Source: Mangrovivirga cuniculi (GTDB lineage: Bacteria; Bacteroidota; Bacteroidia; Cytophagales; Cyclobacteriaceae). Taken from it: a DNA stretch of 64,000 nt. The stretch spans positions 1,304,001 through 1,368,000 of the forward strand of contig NZ_CP028923.1 in NCBI RefSeq assembly GCF_005166025.1, given 5' to 3'. This document shows, piece after piece, positions 1 through 9,422 of the stretch. The notes beneath the pieces were generated by a model. The model was given only the letters and a program-made list of their open reading frames with translations, searched no databases and was not told where the DNA came from. The position numbers and the translations under genes were made by a program. Every line of letters begins with the position of its first letter. The stretch's first letter is position 1.

Positions 1-648
1 ATTATCCGATGAAATTGATCCTGTATTTATTATGGGTAAGTCGAAAGACCGGGAACTATTAGTAGTAAATAATGGATTAAAATACCAATCTTTTCCAGAT
101 ATTAACATTTTAAACTCATCATCTTCTTCTATTTTTGCAGTAATCCACTCTGCACTTTCAATAGAATTTCCTTGTGTTTCTTCCTTAGTTATAATCTCAG
201 CATCCGAATTGCCGGAAAAGGATATATAAACGAATGCGCTATCTGCATAAGCACTTTTATTATTAGTGACAGTATTAGTTATCGTAGAATAATAAGTTTT
301 TTCAATTGCCTCTGCAAAAAAGTAAACCTCAGTTCCTTCACTAAATGAAGCCCCTTGATTTTTAATTTTTACAGGGATTTCTCTGGGCAGATTATTTTCA
401 TCATCTATTAATTGAGGAAGAGAACCTCCTGGTAAGGCAATTATTTTTAGTTTAGCAGGATTAATGTCGTCAGGATTAATACCACTTGAAATAAGGTATT
501 CTTGATCAATTTTATAAATACCGGTTTCAGGGATATATACTTTAAATATATTTCCTGTGAATATTGAACCAGGTAATTCCTGTCCCAGGATCAATAATGG
601 AAAAAATAATAATATTAAAAAATGATATAATCGATCTAAAAGCCTCAT
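1..648 (-). CDS. porU: T9SS sortase PorU, N-terminal part (cut by window edge)
   Basis: The reading frame is open from an ATG at 648 to the window edge, giving 216 residues. Residues 1-23 are a signal peptide ending in LILGQ. The segment around residues 38-48 (VYIPETGIYKID), the Pro-rich INPAKLKI/LPGGSLPQ region that follows, and SGKDWY near residue 184 resemble the N-terminal half of PorU. PorU is the cysteine protease that removes the C-terminal sorting domain of T9SS cargo at the cell surface and attaches the cargo there. The catalytic C25-peptidase domain would lie outside the window, so sortase activity cannot be judged. The gene starts 14 bases after pssA and is probably co-transcribed with it. 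Confidence 0.72.
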   Translation of the reverse strand, partial: MRLLDRLYHFLILLFFPLLILGQELPGSIFTGNIFKVYIPETGIYKIDQEYLISSGINPDDINPAKLKIIALPGGSLPQLIDDENNLPREIPVKIKNQGASFSEGTEVYFFAEAIEKTYYSTITNTVTNNKSAYADSAFVYISFSGNSDAEIITKEETQGNSIESAEWITAKIEEDDEFKMLISGKDWYFNPLFTTNSSRSFDLPIINTGSISSDN

Positions 649-662
649 TACCTTCACTTAAA

Positions 663-1369
663 TCACTGACTACTGGCTAATTGATTTTCCAGTATTGACA
701 TTATTATATACGCCAAAAACACAAATGGTATACCTTTAACCCCCAAAATTACTAAAATAATTATACTAAGGAACAATAGCATGTATTTAAAAGCATTGGC
801 TTTCAGGTCATAAGATTTAAATTTAAATGCTATTAAAGGTAGTTTACTAACCAGCATGAAAGAAAAAACAACCGTACTTATCATTAAAAAATGAGGGTTA
901 CTAAACCATCCTATCCACTCTTCACTACCATTATTTATAATTAACGGTAAAGAACTAATATATATTGCGTGAGCAGGAGTTGGTAAACCAATAAAAGAAT
1001 AAGTTTGGGAATCATCGACATTAAATTTTGCCAGCCGAATTGCAGACATTATTGGTATCAGGGCAGATAAATAGGGTACCCATGAATATACCATTACATC
1101 ATCAATCAGGTGGTACATAATAAATCCGGGTAGTACCCCGAAAGATACTACATCAGCCAGACTGTCCAGTTCTTTTCCTATTGGAGAACTAACTTTTAAA
1201 AGCCGTGCTGCAAAGCCATCAAAAAAGTCCATTAATCCAGCAATCCAGATCATGTAAGCTGCCAGATCAAGCCTGTTAGAAAAGGCAAATGATATACCAA
1301 TTACTCCACAAAAAGATTTAGTGAGGTAATCGTATTTGGGATGTTTTTTACTACCTTTTTTAACAGCAT
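663..1369 (-). CDS. pssA: CDP-diacylglycerol--serine O-phosphatidyltransferase (frameshifted)
   Basis: Makes phosphatidylserine, the precursor of phosphatidylethanolamine, in the inner membrane. The CDP-alcohol phosphotransferase signature is visible (DGFAAR, then GKELDSLAD) and is followed by several hydrophobic segments. The long open frame begins only at 1253, but the missing N-terminus (MLLKKVVKNIPNTITSLNLF, from an ATG at 1369) lies in another frame. Adding one A to the run of five at 1310-1314 joins the two parts into a 235-residue protein of normal family length (N-terminal NLFCGVIGISFAF). The ATG lies 1 base after the stop of the metallo-hydrolase gene, so the two form an operon. The break is most likely a sequencing deletion. 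Confidence 0.88.
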
Positions 1370-1370
1370 A

Positions 1371-2009
1371 TCAGGCTTTTACAAATGGGTTTGAAACTTT
1401 TTCTTTTCCTATTGTTGTGGATTCTCCATGTCCGCAATAAACTGTGACATCCTCGGGTAGTGTATAGAATTTTTCTTTAATTGACTTAGCCAGGGTATCA
1501 AAATCTCCACCCGGTAAGTCAGTACGTCCAATGCTGCCATTAAATAGCACATCTCCTCCTAAAAGAACTTTTTCAATTTTATTATACAGTGCAATATGAC
1601 CCGGTGCATGGCCTGGAACATATAATACTTCAAATAAGTCGTCACCCAGCTCTACGGTATCTCCCTCTTTTAAATAAGAATCCATATCAGTAGATTCATA
1701 ATTAGCAAATCCATAAGCAGGAGCATATGTTTCTACAGCTTTTAATGTTTCTACATCATTTTCATGTCCCTCTAAATTGACGCTGTATTTTTTCTTAACA
1801 TATGCATTTCCCAGAACGTGGTCTATATGGCAATGTGTATTAATGAGCTTTTTCACCTGATAATTATTCTGAGTGATAAATTTATCAAGTATCTCCTTTT
1901 CTTCTTTTTCATAACAACCCGGATCAACAATCATACAGTCTCCATTATCATTGGCTACTACAAACGTGTTTTCATAAAATGGATTGAAAGTAAAAGTGTG
2001 TATTTTCAT
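1371..2009 (-). CDS. MBL-fold metallo-hydrolase (glyoxalase II-like)
   Basis: A 212-residue protein starting at ATG 2009 (MKIHTFTFNPF); the frame extends upstream but the extra residues look non-coding. Metal ligands are clear: THCHIDH (HxHxDH), the His in GHAPGHI, the Asp in GGDVLF, and the final GHGE. The layout matches the small hydroxyacylglutathione-hydrolase-like family, which hydrolyses thioesters or related substrates using two zinc or iron ions. The actual substrate cannot be told. It is divergent from the FAD oxidoreductase gene at 2062 and probably heads the pssA-porU operon. Confidence 0.85.
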   Translation of the reverse strand: MKIHTFTFNPFYENTFVVANDNGDCMIVDPGCYEKEEKEILDKFITQNNYQVKKLINTHCHIDHVLGNAYVKKKYSVNLEGHENDVETLKAVETYAPAYGFANYESTDMDSYLKEGDTVELGDDLFEVLYVPGHAPGHIALYNKIEKVLLGGDVLFNGSIGRTDLPGGDFDTLAKSIKEKFYTLPEDVTVYCGHGESTTIGKEKVSNPFVKA

Positions 2010-2061
2010 AGAATTGTTCTTAGCGCTTTGCAAATTTGTGTAATTAATTCACTCCGGAAAT

Positions 2062-3126
2062 ATGGGCAAAGATAATAAAAGGATATTAATAATCGGGCAA
2101 GGCCTTGCAGGTACAGTTCTCGCTCTTGAATTATTAGATAAAGGTCAGGATGTGACTGTTGTGAATGATCCGGAAATTAAGGGCTCTTCATGGGCTGCCG
2201 GAGGCATTATTAATCCAATTACTGGTCGCAGGATGGTTAAAACCTGGAATGCTGATGAACTATTCCCTGTGCTGAAAGATTTTTACAATTCCTGGGAAGC
2301 TATTTTAAACTGTAAATTTTATCATCAAAAGAATATATACAGACCTTTTCTTGAATTAAGTGATTTGAATGACTGGCTTGCCAAATATGATGATCCGGAA
2401 TATCTTGATTATGTCAAAAAAGTAGAAAAAGGACCTATATTAGAGAAGAAATTACAAAACCCGCATGGTGGTCTTCTTTTAAAAAATAGTGGGTATCTCG
2501 ACATTCCTGTATTTTTAAAAAATGCTCAAAAGTACATTGAGGATAAGGGAACATTAGTAATAAAAGAATTTTTATATCAGGATCTTTTTCACAGTGAAAA
2601 CCATATTACCTGGAACGGTAAAGAGTATGATGATATAGTGTTTTGTCGCGGAGCCAATGAGAGGCATTCTGAAATTTTTGGTTGGTTACCATTCAGACCC
2701 AATAAGGGAGAATTGTTAAATATTAAAATAGATTTGAATATTGATTTTGGAATTACCCGTGGGAAGTTTTTAATGCCTGTAGCAAAGGGGTTTTTCAAAT
2801 TGGGTGCAACATATGATAACCATTATGATCATGAAGAAAAAACTTTCGAAGCAAAACAAAAAATACTGAATGATCTTAAAAACTTTCTCGATACGGAACC
2901 TGAAGTTTCCGATCATTTCGTAGGAATAAGGCCAGCCACTAAGGATAGAAAGCCAATTATCGGAAAACATCCGGAAATAAATAACGTTTTTATTTTTAAT
3001 GGACTGGGAGCCAAAGGCGTTTCATTGTCTCCATGGTGTGCTAAAGAGTTGTCTGGTCAGATTTTAGAAAATAAACCAATAGATAAACGAGTAAATATCG
3101 ATCGTTTTTTCTCGTTATTAAGGTAA
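2062..3126 (+). CDS. FAD-dependent oxidoreductase (DAO/ThiO-like)
   Basis: A 354-residue protein with an N-terminal Rossmann FAD-binding motif (GQGLAGTVLALEL), a WAAGGIINPITGRR segment typical of the D-amino-acid oxidase fold, and a C-terminal FAD-contact region (GIRPATKDRKPIIG, then FNGLGAKGVSLSPW). Members of this superfamily oxidise amines such as glycine, sarcosine or D-amino acids. The specific substrate is not evident. It has no signal peptide, so it is cytoplasmic. It shares a 52-base divergent gap with the metallo-hydrolase and ends 18 bases before the next ATG. Confidence 0.8.
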   Translation: MGKDNKRILIIGQGLAGTVLALELLDKGQDVTVVNDPEIKGSSWAAGGIINPITGRRMVKTWNADELFPVLKDFYNSWEAILNCKFYHQKNIYRPFLELSDLNDWLAKYDDPEYLDYVKKVEKGPILEKKLQNPHGGLLLKNSGYLDIPVFLKNAQKYIEDKGTLVIKEFLYQDLFHSENHITWNGKEYDDIVFCRGANERHSEIFGWLPFRPNKGELLNIKIDLNIDFGITRGKFLMPVAKGFFKLGATYDNHYDHEEKTFEAKQKILNDLKNFLDTEPEVSDHFVGIRPATKDRKPIIGKHPEINNVFIFNGLGAKGVSLSPWCAKELSGQILENKPIDKRVNIDRFFSLLR

Positions 3127-3144
3127 TTGCTTATATTTATTCAT

Positions 3145-6100
3145 ATGAAAAAATATCAATTGTTTTTTTTAGTGCTGACTTTTTTTGGAGCAATAAATAT
3201 CGCAGCCCAGCAAGCTGATGAAGAATTTGGTCAAAACAGACTTCAGTTTAAGACTTTTAATTGGAGATATTACGAAACTGAGAATTTCAACCTCTACTTT
3301 TATGACGATGGTAATGAAATAGCCAAGAGTGCGATCGATTACCTTGACTCCGAATTTAATCGTATAAGTGATATTTTAGGATATCTACCTCCTTACAAGA
3401 CGGATATTTATTTATATAATTCGATTACTGATCTTCAGCAAAGTAATATCGGCATAACCGAAAATGAATACAATGAAGGTGGACAAACTAATTTTAACCG
3501 GAATTTTGTTGAGGTTGCATATCAAGGTACACAAACGGAGTTCCATAAAGAATTGTCTTTTCATGTGGCTAATACCTTAATCAATGATATGCTTTTCGGG
3601 GTAGCCTTGGAGATATGGTTCAAAACACTTTTTTACTTAATCTTCCTGAATGGTTTAGTGTTGGAGCAGCAAGGTATATCGCTTATGGTTGGGATGAAGA
3701 AATGGATGATTATGTCAGGGCATATTTCAGAAAAGATACACAAAAAGAATTTCATCAATTATCCAAGCAGGAAGCAGTTATTTTAGGGCAGTCTGTATGG
3801 AATTATATGGTAGAGGAATACGGAAGAATATACATGAGTAACGTATTAAATCTAACCCGTATCAATCGTAATGAACAAAGTAGTATTGCCTATACATTAG
3901 GTATTCCGTTCAAACAGTTTCTAAAAGGTTGGGCTGATTACTATAAGCAAATTAATGAGCCAGTCTTAAATGCCTATGGTGATTTACCAGAAGATCCTAT
4001 TAAAAAAATCAAAAATTCAAAGAAAGGAACATTTACTGATGTAGCGATTAGCCCTGATGGACGAAGACTTGTTTATGTAGAAAACATAAAGGGAAAACAT
4101 AAAGTAATTCACCGAAATCTGGAAACAGGAAAAGAGAATGTCATAAGCAGGGGAGGACAATATATTATCAATCAGAGGCTGGATGATGAATTACCAAAAA
4201 TAGCATGGCAGGATTCGATCACGGTGGGAATACTGAGTTCTAAAAGAGGTGTTTCAACGTTAGAAGTTATTAATGTAGAGACCAAAAAGGGTTTTAGCCG
4301 ATCTACTGATAGATTTTTAAGAATCAATGATTTTAGTTTTAGTCCTTCTGGTAATCAAATCGTTATGAGTGCCAGTGTGAATGGACAGACGGACTTATTT
4401 ATATTTAATCTTAGACGTAATACTGTAAGAAGAATAAATAACGATAAATATGATGACCTGAGCCCAAGTTTTGTTGAGGGGGAAAGGGCATTGATTTTTT
4501 CTTCTAACAGACCTTTAGATTCTTTATCGAATATAAAAGACCTAAACACTTTTAATCTGTATATATGGCCTACTGATAGTTCTTTTTCAAAATCATATGC
4601 CCCATTAAAAACTATAAGTAATGATACAAAGCCGATTGCAAGAGGTAAAGAGATAATATACTTAAGTGATCAAAAGGGAGTTACAAATGTATTTTATTTC
4701 AATACTGAAACCGGAATAAACAGGCAGTTAACCAAGTTCTCGCATAGCCTTGATGATCTTTCCTATAGCTTCGAAACATCTACTTTGGCTTATTCAGTTG
4801 GAGATATGGAAGGTGAGTATATTTATGCTGAACCTGATTTTGATGTCGATATAAATGTATTCACGCCTCAAACACCACGACAGCAGAGGATTCTGGCTAA
4901 AATTGTGGCAGATCGGTTAAATGCTCAGCAAGAAAGAGAGCAGGAACAATCTATTGAAGAAACTGAAGTTCTTCCTGATACGACGATCATTTCTACTGAT
5001 ACTATCGATACTGAGCAAGTTCAAGAGGTAGAGCCAGATAAAGAACAGGCGAATATTATTGATACAGATGACTATCAATTTGATCTGACACCTGAACAAT
5101 CTGATGATTTTCTTGATACGGATGATTATGCTTTTGAGAGAAGTAATAATCAACCAACTCAAAGGAGGCAGCCCGATATACAGGGGAAATCTACATTTTT
5201 ATCAAACTACAGGAAGTTCAGACGTAAGAGCCAGATTGAAGGGCCGTTTGAATACACTCCGAAGTTTAGTACTAATTTTGTAACTACAACAATTGGTGTA
5301 GATCCTTTATTAGGTTTTGGTCTAAAGCTAAAGGGGAATATGTCAGACATTCTGCAGAACCACATTATGAGTGGAGGAGTTTTTCTCTCTTTCAGAGACT
5401 TAAAAAGTGGTGGAATCTTCGCAGAATATCAGTATTTGAAACACCTTATAGATTTTAAAGCTGAATACAGGAGAGAAACATTTTTTGTTGATCCTGAAAG
5501 TGAATCCGCACAATTAGCTGATGACAGGCATAAATATGTGAAAAATGAGGTGATAATTGGTGCATCCTATCCGTTTAGTGTAAGATCCAGAGTAGAGTTT
5601 AATCCCTTCTACCTCAATACACAATTTCATAGCCTCAGTCCTCTATATACGCAGTTTCCTGATCCTGATTTATCGAGGCAGGTCTCGCATTTTGGCGGTT
5701 TTAATTTAAGCTATGTATTTGATGATTCAGAAGTATTGGGTCGAAATGCCATTGTGGGAACTCGTGCAAAAGCTGTATTTACCAGTATGAATTCGTTTAC
5801 AGATAAGGAACAGTCTTTTAATAAAATTACAGTTGATATAAGGCATTATGAAGAAATATTCAGATCGATGACTTTTGCAGTAAGAGGATTCTATGGTCAA
5901 TATTTCAATAATAAACGAGAAACATTCCTTTTAGGTGGAATGGATAACTGGTTGTTTTTTGATAATGCGGAAAGGCCTAATCAGCAACATCCTTTAAACT
6001 TTAATAATTTCGAAGAGAATCAGGATATCTATTTTGTAGATTATATAACCTCATTGAGAGGATTCGATTATAATACCTTTAATGGATCGAAGGTAGCATT

Positions 6101-6455
6101 ATTTAATGCTGAGCTAAGAATTCCTATTGCCAGAGTATTGTATAGAGGTTTTATAGGATCTAATTTCGTAAGAAACTTCTCATTTGTTGGCTTCTATGAT
6201 ATAGGTACAGCCTGGACATCAATTAGCCCGTTTGATGATGAAAGTGAACAAAATGTAGACATAATTACTACTGGACCGAATGGTCCTTTTGTAGCAAGAG
6301 TGCAGAACTTTTCAAATAAATGGCTTTATAGTTGGGGTGCAGGAGCAAGAACCGTATTTCTCGGTTATTACATTAAATTTGATGTAGCCTGGCCAACTAT
6401 TAATTATACGGTCCAGGATCCGAAATTTTATTTTACACTAGGCTACGACTTTTAA
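3145..6455 (+). CDS. Secreted TolB-type propeller / outer-membrane barrel fusion protein (frameshifted)
   Basis: A large envelope protein, about 1103 residues once one G is restored in the GGGG run at 3598-3601; without it the frame breaks after residue about 152. Residues 1-22 are a signal peptide (MKKYQLFFLVLTFFGAINIA). The next 250 residues resemble a peptidase-MA-like domain whose zinc motif is degenerate: KELSFH stands where HExxH is expected, and LPEWFSVGAARY where the family usually has a Glu. A PD40/TolB-like propeller follows (DVAISPDGRRLVYVEN, FSFSPSGNQIVMSAS). After an acidic linker rich in D, T and E comes a C-terminal domain with alternating strands ending in LGYDF, typical of an outer-membrane beta-barrel of the surface-antigen type. 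The function is unknown. Confidence 0.75.
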
Positions 6456-6498
6456 ATAATTTATAAGGCAGAATACATATTTTAATTCATATTTGCAT

Positions 6499-7380
6499 AT
6501 GATTAAATCAATGACAGGTTATGGGATGGCCAGACATGAAGATGAACATTGTCTGGTTATGGTTGAAGTGAAATCACTTAACTCAAAATACCTAGACACA
6601 CAAATTAAATTACCAAAGGAATTTACCTCAAAGGAAATTGAAGTGAAATCACTCATTTCAAAAATTCTTCAGCGTGGTAAAGTTTCAGTTTCTATTGATT
6701 TCCAGGTAAAGGATGATAGTTTGGCGAGGATTAAGTATAATAAATTACTTTTTCAACATTACTACAAAGAACTGACAGAACTAAAAAATGCAGTTGGTCA
6801 CCAGTCTGATGCTGATCTATTCCGCCTGGCAGTCCAATCACCTGATGTAATGGAGGATTTCCTGGATGAGGAAGAAATCGCAGAATTCTGGCCTGTATTA
6901 GAAGACACCATTAGTGAGGCTTTGAACAAGACAGACGGTTACAGGCAGAAAGAGGGTGAAACTCTTTCCAGACAAATTCATGAAGAAGTAGAAAATATTG
7001 ATAAATTTCTTGAGAAGGTAAAAGATAGAGATCCTGAACGTGTAGAGGTAATCAGGGAGCGAATAGAAAAAAATATTAAGGAATATATCGAAAAGGATAA
7101 AGTTGATGAGAACAGGTTTGAGCAGGAACTGATCTATTACATTGAGAAATTAGATATAAATGAAGAAAAGGTGCGATTAAAAGCACACCTAGACTATTTT
7201 ATAGAAGTTCTCGATTATACAAATAGTAGTGGTAAAAAACTTAATTTTATCGGTCAGGAAATTGGCCGGGAGATCAATACAATTGGCAGTAAGGCTAATG
7301 ACGCTGTGATTCAGAAGTATGTTGTAAACATGAAAGAATCACTCGAACAAATAAAAGAACAGATATTGAATATATTATAA
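6499..7380 (+). CDS. yicC: YicC family endoribonuclease
   Basis: A 293-residue protein opening with MIKSMTGYG, the hallmark N-terminus of the YicC/YloC family, so the ATG at 6499 is chosen over the TTG two codons upstream. The C-terminal DUF1732 part is present (NRFEQELIYYIEKLDINEEK and FIGQEIGREINTIGSKAND). The family is described as an RNase acting on small RNAs or mRNAs. The length is normal. The gene ends 5 bases before a strong bidirectional terminator and converges on tonB. Confidence 0.92.
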   Translation: MIKSMTGYGMARHEDEHCLVMVEVKSLNSKYLDTQIKLPKEFTSKEIEVKSLISKILQRGKVSVSIDFQVKDDSLARIKYNKLLFQHYYKELTELKNAVGHQSDADLFRLAVQSPDVMEDFLDEEEIAEFWPVLEDTISEALNKTDGYRQKEGETLSRQIHEEVENIDKFLEKVKDRDPERVEVIRERIEKNIKEYIEKDKVDENRFEQELIYYIEKLDINEEKVRLKAHLDYFIEVLDYTNSSGKKLNFIGQEIGREINTIGSKANDAVIQKYVVNMKESLEQIKEQILNIL

Positions 7381-7385
7381 AAAAA

Positions 7386-7404
7386 GCGAGGTATAAAACC
7401 TCGC
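7386..7404. terminator. Bidirectional Rho-independent terminator
   Basis: A seven-base-pair stem, GCGAGGT with ACCTCGC, closes a five-base loop. A-rich flank lies on the left and a run of T on the right, so it works for yicC on the plus strand and for the TonB gene on the minus strand. Confidence 0.85.
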
Positions 7405-7421
7405 CTTTTTTTGATCAATAA

Positions 7422-7437
7422 AACTAAATATTTAGTT
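7422..7437. promoter_or_regulatory. Perfect 16-bp palindrome AACTAAATATTTAGTT
   Basis: The palindrome lies between the convergent terminator and the stop codon of the first TonB gene. It has the same ACTAAA-N2-TTTAGT core as the sites at 8131, 8640 and 9457. Being at a 3' end, it may be an auxiliary binding site. No promoter elements were seen next to it. Confidence 0.45.
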
Positions 7438-7452
7438 AAATAAGGTGAAAAA

Positions 7453-8127
7453 TTATTGCAATTTAAAGAAAACCGGGATGGTCATTCTTTGTCGTACTTC
7501 GCGACCACGCTGTTTACCTGGGTTCCATTTAGGAGCATTTTTTATTACTCTTAAAGCCTCTTCATCTAACCCGCCTCCAATAGGTTTTACAACTTTAATA
7601 TTGGTTAGTTTACCTGTTTTGTCGACAATGAATTGAACGTAAACACGACCTTCGATACCCATTCTTCTTGCCTTTGATGGATATTTTAAATTATTTCTCA
7701 AGTATTTCATCCACGCTTCCTGTCCGCCGGGAAAGTGAGCACTTTCTTCTACGATATCATGTACTTCATTATTAATTTTCTCATCCTTCGGCTTTTCAGT
7801 TGATACCGGAATATCAATAATGGTTGTTTCATCAATTTCAATCGTAAAGTCATCCAGGTCAGGATCTTCTATTGGTTCATCTGTCTCTACAAATACAACA
7901 GGTTTTGGTTCAGGAGGAGGTGGAGGAGGATTTATATCCGTTGGAGGAATAATCAATGGATCCTCAATTTCACCCTTATCAAACACATATTTATTAATAT
8001 CTTTGTCAGGCTCTGTTTTATACTCAAACGCTACCAAAACAGCTCCCATAGCTATAATAAATCCCAGGCTTAAAAACATTGGAGATTTCTTCTCAAGATT
8101 CGCTTTTTCTGATTTTTTCGGTTCCAT
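7453..8127 (-). CDS. Energy transducer TonB (first copy)
   Basis: A 224-residue inner-membrane TonB. A short charged N-terminus (MEPKKSEKANLEKKSP) is followed by one membrane segment at about residues 17-35, a Pro-rich periplasmic stretch (PPPPPPEPKP), an acidic linker, and a TonB C-terminal domain (FPGGQEAWMKYL, RRMGIEGRVYVQFIVD, WNPGKQRGREV). It transmits proton-motive force from ExbB/ExbD to outer-membrane receptors; no exbBD is in the window. It is a close paralogue of the gene at 8723-9397. A perfect palindrome lies 4 bases upstream of the ATG. Confidence 0.9.
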   Translation of the reverse strand: MEPKKSEKANLEKKSPMFLSLGFIIAMGAVLVAFEYKTEPDKDINKYVFDKGEIEDPLIIPPTDINPPPPPPEPKPVVFVETDEPIEDPDLDDFTIEIDETTIIDIPVSTEKPKDEKINNEVHDIVEESAHFPGGQEAWMKYLRNNLKYPSKARRMGIEGRVYVQFIVDKTGKLTNIKVVKPIGGGLDEEALRVIKNAPKWNPGKQRGREVRQRMTIPVFFKLQ

Positions 8128-8130
8128 AAA

Positions 8131-8146
8131 AACTAAAATTTTAGTT
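8131..8146. promoter_or_regulatory. Perfect 16-bp palindrome AACTAAAATTTTAGTT (putative operator)
   Basis: A self-complementary 16-mer immediately upstream of the TonB start at 8127, in the 37-base gap after the TonB-domain lipoprotein gene. It is the best-conserved copy of the palindrome family around these genes. Its position near the start codon could let a bound protein block transcription or early elongation (inference). Confidence 0.55.
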
Positions 8147-8164
8147 AAACTTTATAAAAAAAAA

Positions 8165-8614
8165 CTATATATTAAAATACACTGGTATTATTATTTGTTG
8201 CTTTACAGGGATGCCCTGAAGCTTTCCCGGTTCAAAATCAGGGAAGAGTTTTACTATTCTAATTGCTTCCTGATCTACTATATCCTCAATACCTTTTACT
8301 ACTTTTATATTAGAAATTTGGCCTGTTTCTGATATTGTGAAACGAACAAAAACCCGTCCTTCAAAGTACTTTCTATTTAATATTGAGAGGTTTATATTTT
8401 CTTTGATAAATGTTGCTATATGTTCGATTCCTCCCGGAAAAGTTGCTGATTCTTCTAAGGGACATTTAAAGATGCATGAGTTATAATCGTTTTGATCAAT
8501 TTCAATTATTGACTTGTCCTCTTTCATTGGCTCCACCTCAGTTTGTTTACAAGAGATAGTAATCAATAAACTTATAAGCGCTATATTTTTAATATGTTGT
8601 AAATTAGTGTTCAT
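8165..8614 (-). CDS. Lipoprotein with orphan TonB C-terminal domain
   Basis: A 149-residue protein. The N-terminus has a hydrophobic stretch ending in a lipobox-like LITISC (Cys at about residue 22) instead of the TonB membrane anchor, and there is no Pro-rich spacer. The rest is a TonB C-terminal domain (ESATFPGG, FEGRVFVRFTISETGQIS, FEPGKLQGIPV). Without a transmembrane anchor it cannot contact ExbB/ExbD as normal TonB does. It may instead bind TonB boxes or act in a sensor system. It lies between two ordinary TonB genes, and its promoter carries two palindromes of the shared family. Confidence 0.75.
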   Translation of the reverse strand: MNTNLQHIKNIALISLLITISCKQTEVEPMKEDKSIIEIDQNDYNSCIFKCPLEESATFPGGIEHIATFIKENINLSILNRKYFEGRVFVRFTISETGQISNIKVVKGIEDIVDQEAIRIVKLFPDFEPGKLQGIPVKQQIIIPVYFNI

Positions 8615-8617
8615 ATT

Positions 8618-8633
8618 AACTATGTCTTTAGTT
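8618..8633. promoter_or_regulatory. Imperfect palindrome AACTATGTCTTTAGTT
   Basis: A degenerate copy (two mismatched pairs) of the ACTAAA-N2-TTTAGT palindrome. It lies just upstream of the lipoprotein ATG at 8614, where the transcript would start. It pairs with the better copy at 8640. Confidence 0.4.
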
Positions 8634-8664
8634 AAATATAACTAATATTTTAGTTTTAAGCAAA
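8633..8664 (-). promoter_or_regulatory. Bacteroidota-type promoter with embedded operator, TonB-domain lipoprotein gene
   Basis: Read on the minus strand, TTTG at 8664-8661 is followed by a 20-base spacer and TATATTTA at 8640-8633, one base off the TAnnTTTG consensus. The palindrome AACTAATATTTTAGTT at 8640-8655 (one mismatched pair) lies in the spacer, overlapping the -7 element by one base. A bound protein would exclude RNA polymerase. Confidence 0.55.
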
Positions 8665-8676
8665 TAGACATAAAAA

Positions 8677-8700
8677 AAGCGTGAGAATTTTCTCACGCTT
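8677..8700 (-). terminator. Rho-independent terminator after second TonB gene
   Basis: A ten-base-pair stem, AAGCGTGAGA with TCTCACGCTT, closes a four-base loop. A-rich on the left and T-rich on the right. It lies just after the stop of the TonB gene at 8723-9397 and separates it from the lipoprotein gene. Confidence 0.85.
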
Positions 8701-8722
8701 TTTATATCTTTTGTTTGTAGTC

Positions 8723-9397
8723 TTATTGCAACTTAAACATTATAGGGAAAGTCATTTTCTGAATCACCGGGCGACCTCTTTGCTTACCAGGCTTCCATCT
8801 TGGTGATTCTTTTAGTACCCTTACAGCTTCTTCATCACAGCCTCCGCCGATACCCTTTACAACTTTGATATCTGAAAGCTGACCAGTTTTACTAACTATA
8901 AACTGTACATAAACTCTACCTTCGATTCCCATTCTACGAGCTTGAGAAGGATAGTTCAAATTCTTTTTCAAGAATTGGTACCATGCATCCATTCCTCCTG
9001 GGAAACTTGCAGACTCCTCAACAATCGTAAATACCTGCTCAACCTCTTCTTCAACAGGCTCAGCTTCGAACTGTACTTCTTCAATTACAGTTTCCTCGTC
9101 GATCTCTACGTCAAGGTCTACTTCAATATCTTCTTCTATTTCTTCTTCATCTGGAACCTCAATAATCTCTGGTTGCTGAATTTTTGGTGGTGGTGGAGGA
9201 GGCTGTTCCGTGATCGGAATATCAATAGTCTCTTCAACCGATTCGTTCATTGCACCAAAGTTCTGAATGTCTTCATCATCTTTGAAGCCATATTCGAACG
9301 CGAATAAAACCAAAGCAAGAGTTACCACATATCCTATACTAAGGAATAGAGGTGATTTTCTTTCAAGATCTGCTTTTGGACTCTTTTTAACTTCCAT
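8723..9397 (-). CDS. Energy transducer TonB (second copy)
   Basis: A 224-residue TonB with a charged N-terminus (MEVKKSPKADLERKSP), one membrane segment at about residues 17-35, a PPPPPP spacer, a very acidic linker (long runs of E and D) and a complete C-terminal TonB domain ending in IMFKLQ. It has the same length and architecture as the copy at 7453. It follows vanZ, gcvH and sprA in the same direction but has its own terminator and two candidate promoters, so it is probably transcribed separately. Confidence 0.9.
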   Translation of the reverse strand: MEVKKSPKADLERKSPLFLSIGYVVTLALVLFAFEYGFKDDEDIQNFGAMNESVEETIDIPITEQPPPPPPKIQQPEIIEVPDEEEIEEDIEVDLDVEIDEETVIEEVQFEAEPVEEEVEQVFTIVEESASFPGGMDAWYQFLKKNLNYPSQARRMGIEGRVYVQFIVSKTGQLSDIKVVKGIGGGCDEEAVRVLKESPRWKPGKQRGRPVIQKMTFPIMFKLQ

Positions 9398-9422
9398 AAT
9401 ATCTTTAACTTCAAATGAATCT

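Noticed and set aside
7820-8332. Long plus-strand frame rich in Ser and Gly opposite the TonB gene
   Set aside because: It is the antisense of the TonB Pro-rich and acidic parts, which read as Gly and Ser on the other strand; it crosses the palindrome and has no start context.
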